NCBI GenBank assembly: GCA_934647165.1 | Contig: CAKUFA010000004.1 | Location: 1 to 64,000, forward strand | DNA length: 64,000 bases | Reading direction: 5' to 3' | Source of the DNA: an uncultured Clostridia bacterium | Lineage (GTDB): Bacteria; Bacillota; Clostridia; Christensenellales; Aristaeellaceae | Shown here: piece by piece, positions 27,285 through 37,407 of the stretch | Layout: each line of letters begins with the position of its first letter | How positions within the stretch are numbered: position 1 is the stretch's first letter | Made by a program: the position numbers and the translations under genes | Notes under the pieces: model-generated | What the model was told of the DNA's origin: nothing | The model's input: the letters and a program-made list of their open reading frames with translations, nothing else | Databases searched by the model: none

Positions 27285-28448
27285 TCAGCGCAGCGCGGTT
27301 TCCAGCCGAGCAAGACCCTCCAGCACATTGCGCCGGGGAGCGGCAAAGTTCACACGCAGGTGATATTCCCCACCCTGGCCAAAGTTTGTTCCCGGCGTAA
27401 ACTTGACGCCTGCCTGGTGGGTGCGCCGCTCCAGCTCTTCGCATGTCAGGCCATAGGCGCTTAGGTCAAGCCAGGCCATGTAGGAGGCTTCTACCGGCGT
27501 GAGCACGGCTGTGGGAAGATGTTCATGCACCCAGGCAGTCAGCATATCCCGTGTTCCGGTCAGGTAGCTCATCAGCCCATCCAACCATGCGTCGCCCTGC
27601 TCATAGGCGGCACGGGTGGCGGCCAGGGCAAAGGCATTGCCGCAAACCACGCCGCAGGCAGTCAGCTCCTGGCGGAACTTCTCCCGCAGGGCGGCATCCT
27701 TGCACAGGCACAGCGATTGCTGGAGTCCGGCCAGGTTGAAGGTTTTGCTTGCCGCGCACAGGGAAAGCGTCTTTTCCTGCCGCAGCGTCAGCGCAGGATG
27801 GAACACATGCGGTGCATAGACAAAGTCCGCGTGAATTTCATCGGAAATCAGATAGGCGTCATAGCGCCGGAGCAGTGCGACAAGCTGTTCCAGCTCGCTT
27901 TTTTCCCATGGGCGGGAAACAGGGTTGTGCGGGTTGCACAGCATCAAAGCCTTCGCGCCCGCTTTCAAGGCGCGTTCAATGGCAGTGTAATCCATGGCAT
28001 AGCGACCATGCTCGTCCCGCAGGAGGGGGCAGTCCGCACCCACGCGTCCCGTGGCTTTGATGGCGCCGGCGAACGGGCCGTATACCGGGGATAAGAAGAT
28101 GACGGTATCACCGGGCGCAGTTGTGGCACGGATGGCAAGCTTCAGCCCTGTGACGACGCAGGGCAGCATGGTCAGTTCCTCGGCGTTGAGGGAGAGAACG
28201 TGGCGACGCTGCCAGAAGTCGATGGCAGCCTGCGCATCTGCAGGATCGTTCGCGCAGTAGCCGTAGGTGGGGTGCGCGGCACGGCGCAGCAGCGCCTCCT
28301 GCACGGCAGGCGGGCTGGGAAAGTCCATGTCAGCCACCCATAGCGGGATGGTACCCGGAGCGCAATCCTCACCCATGTTGTCCCACTTGTACGACTGCGT
28401 TCCCACTCTGTAAAGTCCGGCGTCAAAGTATGCTTCGTCAAAGGTCAT
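27285..28448 (-). CDS. PatB/MalY-type cystathionine beta-lyase
   Basis: A 387-residue fold-type I PLP enzyme of the PatB/MalY group: 'PLWVADMDFPSP', 'PVYGPF', 'LCNPHNP', 'LISDEIHADF', and the PLP Lys in 'ASKTFNLAG'. These enzymes cleave cystathionine or cysteine to homocysteine or H2S and pyruvate; the exact substrate cannot be told. The ATG at 28448 has GAAGG upstream. It is 63 bases from the methyltransferase gene and separated from addB by a terminator. Confidence 0.9.
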   Translation of the reverse strand: MTFDEAYFDAGLYRVGTQSYKWDNMGEDCAPGTIPLWVADMDFPSPPAVQEALLRRAAHPTYGYCANDPADAQAAIDFWQRRHVLSLNAEELTMLPCVVTGLKLAIRATTAPGDTVIFLSPVYGPFAGAIKATGRVGADCPLLRDEHGRYAMDYTAIERALKAGAKALMLCNPHNPVSRPWEKSELEQLVALLRRYDAYLISDEIHADFVYAPHVFHPALTLRQEKTLSLCAASKTFNLAGLQQSLCLCKDAALREKFRQELTACGVVCGNAFALAATRAAYEQGDAWLDGLMSYLTGTRDMLTAWVHEHLPTAVLTPVEASYMAWLDLSAYGLTCEELERRTHQAGVKFTPGTNFGQGGEYHLRVNFAAPRRNVLEGLARLETALR

Positions 28449-28511
28449 GAAAGGTACCTTCTTTCGTAAAATTGTTGAAGATGTAGCTGGAAAATGGTGC
28501 GTGAAGCTAAA

Positions 28512-29126
28512 TCAAGCGTCTGCCTTGCCAGGCAGCGGCTGCATGGCGCGGAGCACCCAGAATCCTGCGGATTTAGCCACCTTGTCCACCTGCGCATACA
28601 GTGTGCGCAGATATTTCATGCAGCTTTCCGCGCCCTGCTGTTTTCGAATCACCAGATACAGCGTGCCGCCCTCCTTCAGGCATGCGGCTGCATCGGCAAA
28701 CATGCGGTAGATTGTCTGTTTTCCGGCACGGATGGGCGGATTGGTGATAATGCAGTCAAACCGGCGCTCCATCACGGAAGTCATACCGTCGCTTTCCATG
28801 CAGCTTACCGTCACGCCGGCGGCACGGGCGTTTTCTTCGCACAGGGCGAGGGCGCGATGGTTCACGTCCACCATGGTTACCCGGCAGGCAGGGTACGCCT
28901 TGGCCACGCTCACGCCGATAGCGCCCCATCCGCAGCCTAAATCCAGCACATCGCCGGACAGCTCAGGCAGCGCGTCCAGCAAAAGCCGCGTACCCTGATC
29001 TACTTCCCCCCGGGAAAATACCCCGGCGTCCGTGATGAAGCGGAGAGCGTGTCCGCGATAATTCAATGCGCAGCTCGCCGGTCGGGATTCGCAGGTGGGG
29101 TCGGCGGTGTAATATTGCTCGGTCAT
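28512..29126 (-). CDS. Class I SAM-dependent methyltransferase (RsmC-like)
   Basis: A 204-residue methyltransferase of the small MTS/RsmC group. The SAM loop is 'VLDLGCGWGAIGV', the acidic loop 'VTMVDVNHRAL', and the catalytic 'IITNPPIRAGK' is the NPPxxxGK motif of this family, which modifies guanine N2 in 16S rRNA. Its ATG overlaps the stop codon of the pseudouridine synthase (ATGA), so both rRNA modification genes are co-translated. Confidence 0.88.
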   Translation of the reverse strand: MTEQYYTADPTCESRPASCALNYRGHALRFITDAGVFSRGEVDQGTRLLLDALPELSGDVLDLGCGWGAIGVSVAKAYPACRVTMVDVNHRALALCEENARAAGVTVSCMESDGMTSVMERRFDCIITNPPIRAGKQTIYRMFADAAACLKEGGTLYLVIRKQQGAESCMKYLRTLYAQVDKVAKSAGFWVLRAMQPLPGKADA

Positions 29127-29842
29127 GGATGCTCCTCCATTTGCGCCGCATGGTAGAGCGCGGCGGTTTCTTCTTCGGTCAGCTCGCGCCACGCGCCCTC
29201 GGGCAGGTCGGCGGGCAAGGTCAGGGGACCGAAAAGCTCCCGATGCAGCGCCGTCACGGTAAGGCCTACGGCTTCAAACATGCGCTTCACCTGGTGGAAC
29301 TTGCCCTCGTGTACGGTCACCCGCGCCGTTTGCGGGGCAAGGATGGTCAAGGCTGCCCCCTGCGCGGTGAAGTCGCCCAGATCCAGTCCTTCGGCGAAGG
29401 CCTGCACGTGACCGGGGCACAGCGGCGCGTCAACCTGCGCGATATAGGTCTTGTCCACATGCCTGTTGGGGGCAAGCAGCCGGTGGTTCAATTCCCCGTC
29501 GCAGGTTAAAAGCAGAAGGCCGGTTGTATCCTTGTCCAGCCGCCCCACCGGCATGCAGCCGATGGAGGCGTATACGGGCGGCAGCAGATCCATCACGGTG
29601 GGCTGCTTTTTGTCCCGCGCGGCAGTGAGCAGCCCGGCGGGCTTGTTCAGCATCACGTGGCGCATCAGGCGGCTGTCCAGCATTTCGCCGTTCACGGTGA
29701 GGTCGGCGCCTTCACGGCAGACAAAGCCCGGATCCCGTACCGGAACACCGTCTACTCGGGCGGCGCCCTGGCGGATCAGTTTCTGCACCTGGCTGCGGCT
29801 TCCAACGCCAAGGGTGGCAAGATAACGGTCAAGGCGGATCAT
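29123..29842 (-). CDS. rsuA: 16S rRNA pseudouridine synthase, RsuA family
   Basis: A 239-residue RsuA/RluB-type enzyme: an N-terminal S4 RNA-binding domain ('RLDRYLATLGVGSRSQV'), then the catalytic 'GRLDKDTTGLLLLT' with the essential Asp, and 'HEGKFHQVKRMFEAVG'. RsuA makes pseudouridine at position 516 in E. coli numbering; the choice of RsuA over RluB is by length and context. It overlaps both neighbours by four bases and forms an operon with the membrane protein and the methyltransferase. Confidence 0.9.
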   Translation of the reverse strand: MIRLDRYLATLGVGSRSQVQKLIRQGAARVDGVPVRDPGFVCREGADLTVNGEMLDSRLMRHVMLNKPAGLLTAARDKKQPTVMDLLPPVYASIGCMPVGRLDKDTTGLLLLTCDGELNHRLLAPNRHVDKTYIAQVDAPLCPGHVQAFAEGLDLGDFTAQGAALTILAPQTARVTVHEGKFHQVKRMFEAVGLTVTALHRELFGPLTLPADLPEGAWRELTEEETAALYHAAQMEEHP

Positions 29843-30738
29843 GCCTGTGCCTCCGCATGGTGCGCGCGGTCAAGCAGAGCCACACGGCAGGCAGGCAGCA
29901 GCTGCTTTAGAGGAACAAACGGCAGCAGCAGCACCACAAAACACGCGGCCGCAAGGTATGCCCGCTGATCCAACGGCGGCAGGGCAAGGCTTGTCATGCC
30001 GAAGTTTGACAGAACGCTCAGCAGCTGATGCAGATAATCCCGGCTGATGAGCGCCACCGCGGCAGCAAAGGGGACAAGCGTCAGCAGACCGATCAGCCAG
30101 GTGAGCAGCATGCCGCCCCGGTGCCCGCGGATAAGCCGCGCGGACCCCGTGCGCGCTTCTGCATGCCGTGCGCCGCAGTGGAAGCCCAGCCCAAACACAA
30201 AGGGCAGCAGCGTCAGCAAATACAGAACCACCAACGCAATGATGCCGCGCACCGTGCTCAGCGCAACATTCGGCAGCAGTGCAACCGTCAGGGGATTTGC
30301 ACCAAGCGCCTGCAAGTTTTTCAGCAGCGTGAATGTGTCCGTCACACCAACAATGGTATCCGCTTTGAAAACGTAAACGCCTGCGGCTGTGACCGCGAGA
30401 AACGGAAGCGCCCATAGCAGCAGCAAACCTGCGCGCCTGAGCGCACATCCAAGCTTGTGTCCGTAGTCGTGCAGGGAAACAAGCCCCGTCAGCCTCATTT
30501 CATCCGTGTCAATCAGGTGCTGCATCACTTCGGCAGCGTTTTGGCGAATGGGCAGATATGCCAGAATAAACAGCGCTATCGAAAGCAGCGCGAGAGGGCG
30601 CGTGGCAGGGGTGGACAGGAACAGCAGCGGCGTGCAGACCATCAGCAGAAGGATGAGCTGTAAAAAGAGCATCAGCATCAGCTGACCGAAATGGCGGCGA
30701 TAAAGGCGCAAAGCCAGCGAGAGGGTGCGTTTCATCAT
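29839..30738 (-). CDS. Polytopic membrane protein of unknown function
   Basis: A 299-residue protein with about six hydrophobic segments and a basic N-terminus (MKRTLSLALRLYRR). It has no motif I recognise; the architecture resembles DUF975-like proteins, but I would not claim this. It is the first gene of the operon with rsuA and the methyltransferase, preceded by AAGGAGG and a TTTGCA-18-TATAAT promoter-like pair (30800-30771, minus strand). Confidence 0.6.
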   Translation of the reverse strand: MMKRTLSLALRLYRRHFGQLMLMLFLQLILLLMVCTPLLFLSTPATRPLALLSIALFILAYLPIRQNAAEVMQHLIDTDEMRLTGLVSLHDYGHKLGCALRRAGLLLLWALPFLAVTAAGVYVFKADTIVGVTDTFTLLKNLQALGANPLTVALLPNVALSTVRGIIALVVLYLLTLLPFVFGLGFHCGARHAEARTGSARLIRGHRGGMLLTWLIGLLTLVPFAAAVALISRDYLHQLLSVLSNFGMTSLALPPLDQRAYLAAACFVVLLLPFVPLKQLLPACRVALLDRAHHAEAQA

Positions 30739-30826
30739 GAGGGGAAAACCTCCTTCAAAGATACAAAGATATTATAAAGGAGGAAGGACGAAAATGCAAA
30801 CGAAAAGGGAAACCTTTCATGCAAAG

Positions 30827-30857
30827 AAAAAGGGGGAATGGCCGTCATTCCCCTTTC
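30827..30857 (-). terminator. Terminator closing the GH31 transcript
   Basis: Minus strand: stem AAAGGGGAATG / CATTCCCCCTTT with a 5-base loop, followed by TTTTTCTTTG. It lies beyond the repeat array, which would thus be in the 3' untranslated part of the GH31 mRNA. Confidence 0.8.
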
Positions 30858-30880
30858 AGATTGCCGACAAACCATATGAG

Positions 30881-31060
30881 GAAGTGACGGAGGGGCTGCA
30901 GCCCTTCCGTCTGGATTCGTATCGACCGGCTATGCCGGTCGTGCAGGTCGGTTTCGGCTTTAGCCGAAACCATTCCTTGCATTTTTCACGGCCGTCAGCT
31001 TTGCTGACAGTGAAAAATGTAAATTCGACAAAGGGGCAAAGCCACTTTATCGACACGCTG
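30881..31060. repeat. Hairpin-string intergenic repeat, copy 2 (complete)
   Basis: Successive short hairpins: GGGCTGCAGCCC, CGACCGGCTATGCCGGTCG, TTTCGGCTTTAGCCGAAA, GTCAGCTTTGCTGAC and an AAAGGGG/CCACTTT pair. Matches copy 1 (1-76) and copy 3 (58947-59126). An outer hairpin pair, AAAGGGGAGTG / CATTCCCCTTT, encloses 31061-31093. Confidence 0.8.
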
Positions 31061-31103
31061 AAAGGGGAGTGGCCTTTTGAGTCATTCCCCTTTTCCGGAG
31101 GGC

Positions 31104-33149
31104 TTACAGAATGATTTTGCTCCAATCAATGCGGAATCCATCGTTTTTCTTTTCTGTGTGCAGCAGCTTGAGCCCGTCGTCCAGCGCGACGTCTGCGCTC
31201 ACACCATCGTCGTCATACAAGGCGTAGCTTGACGCATCCCAGCCCAGCATGGTCAGCTCGTGTGCGTCCACGGCTTCGGTCCATTCGCCGCCGCGGCTCA
31301 CCGGCACGGCATATCCGCGGCGAATAAACAGCGGGAATTCGTTCGTTTGCAGCTCAACCCAGTGGTGGCCGGCGGTCATGGGCACAAGGTCGTAGTCGTC
31401 TGCGGCGCGCCAGCGCACAAGCAGCATGTCTTCCGGCAGATAGACATGGCGACCCCTGGCGTTTTGCTCATAAACGGGGGCAATCATGCATCCTTCGCCT
31501 AGCATCACCTGATCCTCTGTGCGCACGGACACATTGTCCTGCGGATAATCGAAGGCCAACGGTCGGAAGAGCATGTCATCCTTCAGGGCAGCTTTCATAA
31601 ATTCGCTGTACAGGTAGGGCAGCAGGGCATAGCGCACGGTGATCACGCGCCGCATGTCCTCCCATTCGGCAAAACGGTAGATTTCCTGCTCACGGGTGTG
31701 CAGGGCGGAGTGATTGCGCATCAGCGGCGTGAAAACGCCCAGCTGCAGCCAGCGCAGCAGCAGTTCGCCGGAAGTATTCCGGCCAAAGCCGCCAAGATCC
31801 GCACCGTTATAGAGGAAGCCGCACATGTTCAGCGAAGGAAGCTCCCTGAGGTTGAGCAGAATGTGGCTCCACCAGGAGCAGTTGTCGCCCTGCCACACGC
31901 CGCCGTAGCGGTGCGCGCCGATGTAGGAGGAGCGGCTGAACAGCAAATGGCGCTTATCCGGCGCATAGGCAGCCAATCCCTGGGCGGCGGCGCGGGTCAT
32001 GTTGTAGCCGTAGAGGTTGTGCACCCGGTCGTGGCGGATGGTTTTGCCATTCACCTGGTGGTAGAAGCGGCGATAGTCCTCCATGTTGTTCGCCATGCCG
32101 GTGAACAGGTCCTTCAGGTAAAAGGATTCATCCAGGCCAAGGTTATGGCCGCGTAGCTTGTCGGCTTCCGCAAAAGCGTGCGACATGGTTTCCTCCGTAT
32201 AAAACAGCGCAGGCTCGTTCATATCGTTCCAGAAGCCCTCGATGCCCGCATCCAGCAGCTTGCGATAGTGTCCGCCGAACCATGCGCGCACCTCTTCACG
32301 CAAAAAGTCCGGGAAATAGCTGTGCCCGGGCCATACAGCGCCTACAAATGGCGTGCCGTCCGCTTTTTTGCAGAAATAGCCGTGCTCAAGCCCCTCGTCG
32401 CACACATCGTAACCAGCTTCTTTTTTCACGCCCGCATCAATGATGGGCACCAGGCGAATATGCTCATGGCGCATGTCGCCCGATAGCTTTTTCATGTCGG
32501 GGAAACTCTTTTCATTCCATGTGAAGTCCTTGAAGCGTTCCATGTAGTCGATGTCCATGCAGACCCCATCCAGCGGGATGTGCCGGACACGGTGCTCGTG
32601 CACAATTTTCCGCACCTCCGCATCGGAGGCATAACCCCAACGGGACTGGATGTAGCCGAAGCTCCACTTGGGCGGCAGATAGCTGCGGCCGATGATGCCG
32701 CGAAAAGCGTGAGCAATATCCTTCAGGGACTTCTCTTCAATGAGGTACACGCTCACATTCCCCTCAGGGCTGGTGATGACTGCCTTGGAAGAATCCGTGT
32801 ATCCCAAATCGAAGGTCACAGCGCCCGGATCGTCAAAAAACGCGCCGAATTGTCCACATTCCCCGGAGAAAATCAGCAGGTTGTGGCTGGCATATAGGGA
32901 ATGCTTGTCCTCCGTGTGGGAAGGATCATCGCTGTTCCATGCCCGGTAGAGATAGCCGCGTTTGTTGATGCCGCGCACCTGCTCGCCAAGGCCGAAGATG
33001 AGATCATCCCGCCCAAGGGAAATGGAGAAGGAGAGCGCCTCTCCGTCACGGGAAAGGGTGAAATGGGGCATTACCCCTGTGCTTGCAGGAACGTGCGCGA
33101 TGACTGCATCGGTGGGAATAGGCGCGCCAAAGTCATATCGTGAAATCAT
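31104..33149 (-). CDS. Glycoside hydrolase family 31 (alpha-glucosidase type)
   Basis: A 681-residue GH31 enzyme. The nucleophile Asp is in 'GFWNDMNEP'; 'RWGY', 'IPLDGVCMDIDYM' and 'LFSRSSYIGAHRYGG' are also typical. There is no signal peptide, so it works in the cytoplasm on imported alpha-linked sugars (alpha-glucosidase or alpha-xylosidase; not separable by eye). The start is the ATG 33149 with GGAGG 9 bases upstream; the TTG at 33158 would overlap that site's spacer. It is separate from the sugar operons downstream and has its own promoter. Confidence 0.93.
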   Translation of the reverse strand: MISRYDFGAPIPTDAVIAHVPASTGVMPHFTLSRDGEALSFSISLGRDDLIFGLGEQVRGINKRGYLYRAWNSDDPSHTEDKHSLYASHNLLIFSGECGQFGAFFDDPGAVTFDLGYTDSSKAVITSPEGNVSVYLIEEKSLKDIAHAFRGIIGRSYLPPKWSFGYIQSRWGYASDAEVRKIVHEHRVRHIPLDGVCMDIDYMERFKDFTWNEKSFPDMKKLSGDMRHEHIRLVPIIDAGVKKEAGYDVCDEGLEHGYFCKKADGTPFVGAVWPGHSYFPDFLREEVRAWFGGHYRKLLDAGIEGFWNDMNEPALFYTEETMSHAFAEADKLRGHNLGLDESFYLKDLFTGMANNMEDYRRFYHQVNGKTIRHDRVHNLYGYNMTRAAAQGLAAYAPDKRHLLFSRSSYIGAHRYGGVWQGDNCSWWSHILLNLRELPSLNMCGFLYNGADLGGFGRNTSGELLLRWLQLGVFTPLMRNHSALHTREQEIYRFAEWEDMRRVITVRYALLPYLYSEFMKAALKDDMLFRPLAFDYPQDNVSVRTEDQVMLGEGCMIAPVYEQNARGRHVYLPEDMLLVRWRAADDYDLVPMTAGHHWVELQTNEFPLFIRRGYAVPVSRGGEWTEAVDAHELTMLGWDASSYALYDDDGVSADVALDDGLKLLHTEKKNDGFRIDWSKIIL

Positions 33150-33200
33150 GCGTTTCAACCTCCGTAGAATTCATGGGCTGCTGTTGCTTCCGAAAATGTC

Positions 33201-33229
33201 AGTGTAAAGAATATTCTGCCCGAAGGCAA
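33201..33229 (-). promoter_or_regulatory. Promoter of the GH31 gene
   Basis: Minus strand: TTGCCT (33229-33224), 17-base spacer, TACACT (33206-33201), about 50 bases before the ATG. Confidence 0.65.
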
Positions 33230-33394
33230 GCTTTCCTGCATGGGATGAACAAATTTCCAGCCTGCAAAGGTCATGGAAGCCTTGCCTATTTCGCAACATG
33301 AATACGGCGCTGCGAATGAAACGCCCGGGAGATGCACATCCTTCCTTTCGTATTCGCAACGTTCATTTTGCATGAAAAACGGAGGAGGGAAAAC

Positions 33395-33790
33395 ATGCGT
33401 CATCCCATTTGGAAGGGGCTTGCGCTGGCGGTACTCCTGACGCTGCTGCTGGCTGTGGAAGCGCCGCAGTATCCCATGGCTGCCATGCCGGGCAGGCGCG
33501 ACCGTGCCATGGACGCCATGCTGCCGGTGGGGGCGCTGCTGGCGTCTCTTCCGGAACGGTTCAGGGCAAGGGGAAAAGAAAAACGCCGTGTAAGCTGGCA
33601 GCGGTGCTTGCTGGCTTTTGCCGCGGGGGCTGCCGCCATGGGCGGCGCGATGCTCTGCCGTGGTGCTCTCATCACGGTGATGGCGGGCGGAGCCATGACA
33701 GGTACGTGGGGCGGCTTGGCCTGTCTTACGGTCACGCTGCTAGTGAGTGCGGCGTGTGCCGCTTTGCTGGAGAGGAGGCGCGGCGCATGA
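33395..33790 (+). CDS. Small membrane protein, possible YeeE/YedE half
   Basis: A 131-residue protein with about three membrane segments and a 'LCRGALITVMAGGAMTGTW' stretch that resembles the Cys-containing repeat of YeeE/YedE sulphur transporters. The start is the ATG 33395 after GGAGGA. It overlaps the next gene by four bases (ATGA). The two proteins together have the number of segments of a single YedE, so they may be a split transporter; this is an inference and confidence is low. Confidence 0.45.
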   Translation: MRHPIWKGLALAVLLTLLLAVEAPQYPMAAMPGRRDRAMDAMLPVGALLASLPERFRARGKEKRRVSWQRCLLAFAAGAAAMGGAMLCRGALITVMAGGAMTGTWGGLACLTVTLLVSAACAALLERRRGA

Positions 33791-34731
33791 AGCAATACCT
33801 TATCGGCGGCGCGCTTGGACTTTTGCTTGGCTGGGGGATGCAGCGCTGCGGACTGGCGTGCCTGGGCAGCTTGCGTGCCTGTCTGGCATGCAAGCGACGC
33901 AGCATGCTGCGCTGCCTGTTGTTTGCCTTTGGTGCGGGCACGGTGCTGTGCGCGTTTGCCATGTGGTTGGCAGTCATTGACATTGATCGCCTGCCTGCCA
34001 TGGCGTTGAGCGGTTCGCTGCTTGCGGGGGCACTCCTTAGCGGCGTCGGGCTTGGGCTGATGGGAACAAGCCCCGGCACGGCGCTGGCCAGCCTGGGCGG
34101 CGGTGCGTGGGCAGAAAGCCTGTGTGCGCTGGCGGGCGGCGGAGCACTGCTGTTTCTGGCACGCTATGCATCAGCTGCCCGCACATGGCTGGACGAATTA
34201 TTTGCCCCGCTGGAGGGGACGCTTTTTCAGGTGACGCTGCACGGACGAGCGCTGTTTCCTGGCAGTTTTCTGGCGCAGGGGTGTGTGGGCGGCACCGTGA
34301 TGCTGATTGCGCTGCTGCTGCCCGGCGACCGCCTGCCTGTTGCGAAGGCACTGCCGCTGCCGGCAGCTGACGAGCCTGTGTCTCTTTCGCCGCAGGAAGT
34401 GAAGGAGGAAACCTTCGTTGCTTCGCTCCCCGGTGAAGAACCGGTGGTGGTGGATACTACAGAGGAATCGTCCGAAGCGGATGCACAGGAGGAGAATGCA
34501 TCCGATGCGTCTGCCGAGGAAAAGACCGCCAAAGAAATCTCGCCCAGCGCAGCGGCTGCTGAAGAAAGGAAAGCTGAGGGAGACGCGGAGAAAGTGCCGA
34601 ATGAGACTGAAACGCTGGCTGAAATTGCGCCAAACAGGTCGCCTGTGCAGCAGGAAAGCATGCCGACGGAAAGCATCTTGCCGCCGGAGGGCAGGCGCAG
34701 CGGAGCAAAAACGGGCGAAAACGACGGCTGA
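33787..34731 (+). CDS. Membrane protein with YeeE/YedE-like motif and acidic tail
   Basis: A 314-residue protein. The N-terminal half has about five membrane segments, including 'GWGMQRCGLACLGSLRA', like the 'QRSRxCFxG' repeat of YeeE/YedE, and 'LGLMGTSPGTALASLGGG', like the second conserved repeat but with the usual Gly-Cys pair lost. The C-terminal ~130 residues form a highly acidic Glu/Ala/Ser tail with no structure visible. Sulphur or selenium transport is possible but unproven; no TusA-like gene is nearby. Overlaps the previous gene by four bases. Confidence 0.45.
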   Translation: MKQYLIGGALGLLLGWGMQRCGLACLGSLRACLACKRRSMLRCLLFAFGAGTVLCAFAMWLAVIDIDRLPAMALSGSLLAGALLSGVGLGLMGTSPGTALASLGGGAWAESLCALAGGGALLFLARYASAARTWLDELFAPLEGTLFQVTLHGRALFPGSFLAQGCVGGTVMLIALLLPGDRLPVAKALPLPAADEPVSLSPQEVKEETFVASLPGEEPVVVDTTEESSEADAQEENASDASAEEKTAKEISPSAAAAEERKAEGDAEKVPNETETLAEIAPNRSPVQQESMPTESILPPEGRRSGAKTGENDG

Positions 34732-34872
34732 AAAAGACGAGCGGCGAAAAATTGTTCCCATTGCGCCGGTGTTCCCCTTGCAAAGCAGGGGAAACCGTGA
34801 TACCATCAAGGAGGAAAACAGGCGCAGACAACGCGCTTTTGAAAGATGTACAGCAGGAAAGGAAGCATTGTT

Positions 34873-36015
<1,143 letters not shown>

Positions 36016-36268
36016 CGAAGCCGGGATCCAAAGGGCTTCGAACAGGGTGCTTACCGGCACGCAGGCAAAGGGCGCAGATGCGGGAAAAGCTATGCGGAAC
36101 TTCGACATCCAAAGATGAACGGTTGCCGCAACGGACAGAAAAGGCCTACCTTTTTTGCAAAAGGCTTGATGAAAACTGCTCTTTGGGTGTATGATAGAAG
36201 CGCATAAGGCGCGACGCGGAGGAAGCAGGACGCGCCGCGCCTGCATTTTATTTTGGAGGGTGCTGACC
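36016..36268 (+). promoter_or_regulatory. recA-murG intergenic region with a likely murG promoter
   Basis: TTGATG (36176-36181), 18-base spacer, TATGAT (36200-36205). The leader holds a GC-rich inverted repeat (GCGCGACGCG...CGCGCCGCGC). No gene is seen. Confidence 0.6.
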
Positions 36269-37339
36269 TTGGCAAAGAAAATCGTGCTCACCGGCGGCGG
36301 CACACTGGGGCATGTAACACCTCACCTTGCATTGATTCCCCACCTGCGCAAGGCGGGATATGACATCCACTACATCGGCACGGAAAAAGGCATGGAAGCG
36401 GAGAAAATGGCTTCTGTGCCGGGCGTAACCTATCATGCAGTGAAAAGCGGCAAACTGCGCCGCTATTTCTCCTGGCAGAATTTTACCGATCCCTTCCGGG
36501 TGATTGCGGGGGCGTTTCAGTCCGCACATATCATTGGTCGGCTGAAACCGGACGTTGTGTTCAGCAAAGGCGGCTTTGTGGCGGTGCCGGTGGTGTTCGG
36601 CGCATGGGTGCATCACGTGCCTGTGGTGTGCCATGAAAGCGACCTGACGCCCGGACTGGCAAACAAACTGTGCAAGCCTTTTGCAAAGAGAATCGCCACC
36701 ACGTTTCCTGAATGTGCCAAAGCGTTGGGAAGCAAGGCGGAAATGACCGGCACACCGCTGCGGCCGGAGCTGTTTTCAGGCTCCCGTGCAAAGGGATTGA
36801 GTCTTTTGCACTTTGACGGCGCCAAGCCCGTGCTGTTGATGATGGGCGGCTCCTCCGGGGCGCAGACCGTGAACAAGGCGCTGCGCGGCGCGCTGCCCAG
36901 GCTGACTAAAACCTTTGATGTGGCGCATATCTGCGGCCGCGGCAACTTGGATGAAAGCCTCTGCGGCGTGCCCGGCTACACGCAGGTGGAATTCCTGGAT
37001 AAGGATTTGCCTGATGTGCTGGCAGCCACAGATCTGGTGCTGTCCCGGGCAGGCAGCAATGCGCTGTGCGAGTTTCAGGCACTGGATAAACCCATGCTGT
37101 TGGTGCCTTACCCCAAGGGCGCCAGCCGCGGCGACCAGATTTTGAATGCGCAAAGCTATGAAAAGCGCGGATTGTGCCGCGTACTTTTGCAGGAAAACAT
37201 GACCCCTGACACCCTTGCACAGGCACTGGAAGACACCTGGCGCGACCGGGAACAGCTGGCTGCTGCCGTGAAGGCGGCTCCACCGGCGGACGGTACCCGC
37301 CGCGTGCTGGAACTGATTGAGGAAGTGCAGAAGAAGTGA
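36269..37339 (+). CDS. murG: Lipid II synthase glycosyltransferase MurG
   Basis: Adds N-acetylglucosamine to lipid I to give lipid II at the inner face of the membrane (356 residues). The N-terminal 'VLTGGGTLGHVTPHLAL' glycine loop is the Clostridia form; 'FSKGGFVAVP', 'CHESDLTPGLANKL', 'MMGGSSGAQTVN' and 'LVLSRAGSNALCEF' match the family. I place the start at the TTG 36269, 8 bases after GGAGGG; there is no ATG candidate. It is not in an mur/fts cluster, standing between recA and lacZ. Confidence 0.9.
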   Translation: MAKKIVLTGGGTLGHVTPHLALIPHLRKAGYDIHYIGTEKGMEAEKMASVPGVTYHAVKSGKLRRYFSWQNFTDPFRVIAGAFQSAHIIGRLKPDVVFSKGGFVAVPVVFGAWVHHVPVVCHESDLTPGLANKLCKPFAKRIATTFPECAKALGSKAEMTGTPLRPELFSGSRAKGLSLLHFDGAKPVLLMMGGSSGAQTVNKALRGALPRLTKTFDVAHICGRGNLDESLCGVPGYTQVEFLDKDLPDVLAATDLVLSRAGSNALCEFQALDKPMLLVPYPKGASRGDQILNAQSYEKRGLCRVLLQENMTPDTLAQALEDTWRDREQLAAAVKAAPPADGTRRVLELIEEVQKK

Positions 37340-37342
37340 GAA

Positions 37343-37385
37343 TAAACCGCGCCATGAGGAAAAAGGCTCATGGGCGCGGTTTTTG
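37343..37385 (+). terminator. Terminator of murG
   Basis: Stem of about 15 bp (AAACCGCGCCATGAG with CTCATGGGCGCGGTTT, one bulge) followed by a T run. Confidence 0.85.
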
Positions 37386-37407
37386 TGCAAAAAGGAGGAA
37401 AAATCCT

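Noticed and set aside
30725..31114. 129-codon plus-strand frame with a good AAAGGAGG site at 30777-30784
   Set aside because: It runs through the hairpin-string repeat and the minus-strand terminator. Copy 3 does not conserve the frame, so I treat the ribosome-like site as chance.
34732..34872. LexA/SOS box upstream of recA
   Set aside because: Searched for GAAC-N4-GTTC and similar; none is present.
37336..37407. Longer lacZ start at 37336
   Set aside because: It would cover the murG terminator; the ATG at 37408 has a full AAAGGAGG site.
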